Shown piece by piece: positions 35,005 to 36,114 of a stretch of DNA of 36,114 nucleotides; the first letter of the stretch is position 1; every line of letters starts with the position of its first letter. The translations under genes were made by a program, and so were the position numbers. Under the pieces are notes generated by a model, which saw only the letters and a list, made by a program, of their open reading frames with translations, did no database searches and was not told the origin of the DNA. This stretch comes from Oscillospiraceae bacterium (GTDB lineage Bacteria; Bacillota; Clostridia; Oscillospirales; Oscillospiraceae), in NCBI GenBank assembly GCA_022795905.1, contig JAAWHO010000004.1, positions 1 to 36,114 of the forward strand, given 5' to 3'.

Positions 35005-35925
35005 ATGGCAATGAAATTTCTTGACATGACGGGCAAGACCGAGGAGGAGGCTATCAGCAGGGCTTTGGCGGAGCTGGGCCTTGACCGGGACGATGTGTCC
35101 GTCGAGATTTTGGAGAGGGCAAAAAAGGGTATCCTTGGCTTTGGGGCCAGCCCCGCCAAGGTGCGGGTGACCTATGGACTGGATGAGCCCGAGCCTGTAC
35201 CGGTGCGGGAGACGGCCGGACCGGCTCCCCAGCCGGCCCCCGGGCCGGCGAAAAGACCGGCAGCCGAGGCCCCCGCGGCGGCTCCGGCGGAGGAGAAGCG
35301 GGAGCGTCAGGAGCGTCCGGAACATCAGGAGCGACGGCGCGGCAGGGGCGGCGAGCGCCGCCCCCGTCCGGAGAGGGAGAAGGTCCCGGCCGAGGAGCGG
35401 GAGGAGGAGATCCAGCTCCCGCCGCAGGAGCTGGGCGAGCCCTGCAGCGATGAGAAGGCGCAGCAGATCCGGGAATTTCTCACCGGGCTTCTGGAACATA
35501 TGGACAGCGCCGCCGGCATCACCATCTATCAGCCGGAAAAGGGCAGGTATAAGGTCCTCCTGGAAGGGGAGAAGATGGGGCAGCTCATCGGGCGGAGAGG
35601 GGAGACCTTGGACGCTATTCAGCAGCTCACTAACTATGCCGTCAACCGGGGGGCGGACAAGCGGGTACGGGTCCATGTGGACGCGGAGAACTACCGCCTC
35701 AAGCGGGAGCAGAGTTTGCAGAGGCTGGCGCTAAAGGTGGCGGGGAAGGTGACCCGCTTTAAGAGAAGCGTGCCCCTGGAGCCCATGAACGCCTATGAGC
35801 GCCATGTCATCCACACGGCTTTGCAGAATGTGGAGAACGTGACTACCTACTCCATGGGCACAGAGCCCAACCGGCGGGTGATTGTGGCCTACGAACGGGA
35901 AAAGAAGAGCCGGGAGCAGGTCTAG
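35005..35925 (+). CDS. jag: Jag/KhpB RNA-binding protein (Jag-N, KH, R3H)
   Basis: MAMKFLDMTGKTEEEAISRALAELGLDRDDVSVEILERAKKGILGFGASPAKVRV; KH-like LIGRRGETLDAIQQLTNYAVNR; R3H MNAYERHVIHTALQ. Confidence 0.95.
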   Translation: MAMKFLDMTGKTEEEAISRALAELGLDRDDVSVEILERAKKGILGFGASPAKVRVTYGLDEPEPVPVRETAGPAPQPAPGPAKRPAAEAPAAAPAEEKRERQERPEHQERRRGRGGERRPRPEREKVPAEEREEEIQLPPQELGEPCSDEKAQQIREFLTGLLEHMDSAAGITIYQPEKGRYKVLLEGEKMGQLIGRRGETLDAIQQLTNYAVNRGADKRVRVHVDAENYRLKREQSLQRLALKVAGKVTRFKRSVPLEPMNAYERHVIHTALQNVENVTTYSMGTEPNRRVIVAYEREKKSREQV

Positions 35926-35938
35926 CCGCTCCCGGAGA

Positions 35939-35980
35939 TAAGCGGGCCGGTCCGCCGCCCGGCTGCGTCCGGCCCGCTTA
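35939..35980 (+). terminator. Hairpin after jag, probable terminator
   Basis: TAAGCGGGCCGG-(18 nt)-CCGGCCCGCTTA; T-run only after a 10-nt gap. Confidence 0.55.
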
Positions 35981-36018
35981 GCCCTCTTAAATTTTTTCGG
36001 AGATTTTCAAAAAACAGG

Positions 36019-36047
36019 TTGACAAATCCGGCAGAATGCGGTATCAT
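36019..36047 (+). promoter_or_regulatory. Predicted sigma-A promoter for the tRNA gene
   Basis: TTGACA - 17 nt - TATCAT. Confidence 0.8.
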
Positions 36048-36064
36048 ATCAATGTTCCGCATCC

Positions 36065-36114
36065 GGACGCTTAGCTCAGCTGGCTAGAGCACCTGCTTGA
36101 CGTGCAGGGGGTCA
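36065..36114 (+). tRNA. tRNA-Val (anticodon GAC), 3' part beyond window
   Basis: GGACGCT acceptor, TAGCTCAGCTGGCTAGAGC D-arm, CCTGC-TTGACGT-GCAGG anticodon arm (GAC at 36099-36101). Confidence 0.92.

Noticed and set aside
33824-35011. 395 aa minus-strand ORF
   Set aside because: Antisense of yidC; Leu/His-rich shadow sequence.

Overview
The window is a chromosomal replication-origin neighbourhood of a high-GC Firmicute. The gene order looks Clostridia/Oscillospiraceae-like, but the taxon is inferred from gene content only. dnaA-dnaN-yaaA(S4)-recF-remB-gyrB-gyrA lie on the minus strand, followed by a cobS-cobC pair. rpmH-rnpA-yidD-yidC-jag and a truncated tRNA-Val lie on the plus strand. The left arm carries a convergent rnj (RNase J), zapA, a U32 peptidase, an AT-rich alpha/beta hydrolase, dut, maf, mreC-mreD-PBP2, a GH13 glycosidase, soj/parA-spo0J/parB, serS, a small unknown protein, mscL, rsmG, minD, mgsA and a partial hisS. 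Three identical 16-bp parS sites (TGTTTCACGTGAAACA) are visible. The dnaA-dnaN gap holds a DnaA-box cluster that is a good oriC candidate. Most of the window is ordinary housekeeping sequence. The less ordinary parts are: (i) a dispersed double-hairpin repeat with compensatory stem changes, directly upstream of minD and PBP2; (ii) a second modular, GC-rich, inverted-unit (MITE-like) repeat in three places, two of which bracket a secreted WG-repeat/stalk-domain protein inserted between dnaA and rpmH; (iii) structured leaders upstream of rnj, rpmH and the WG gene; (iv) a split mre/min cluster lacking mreB and minC/minE locally. I found no CRISPR array, phage, transposase or obvious defence system. 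All identifications are by reading; no database search was run.
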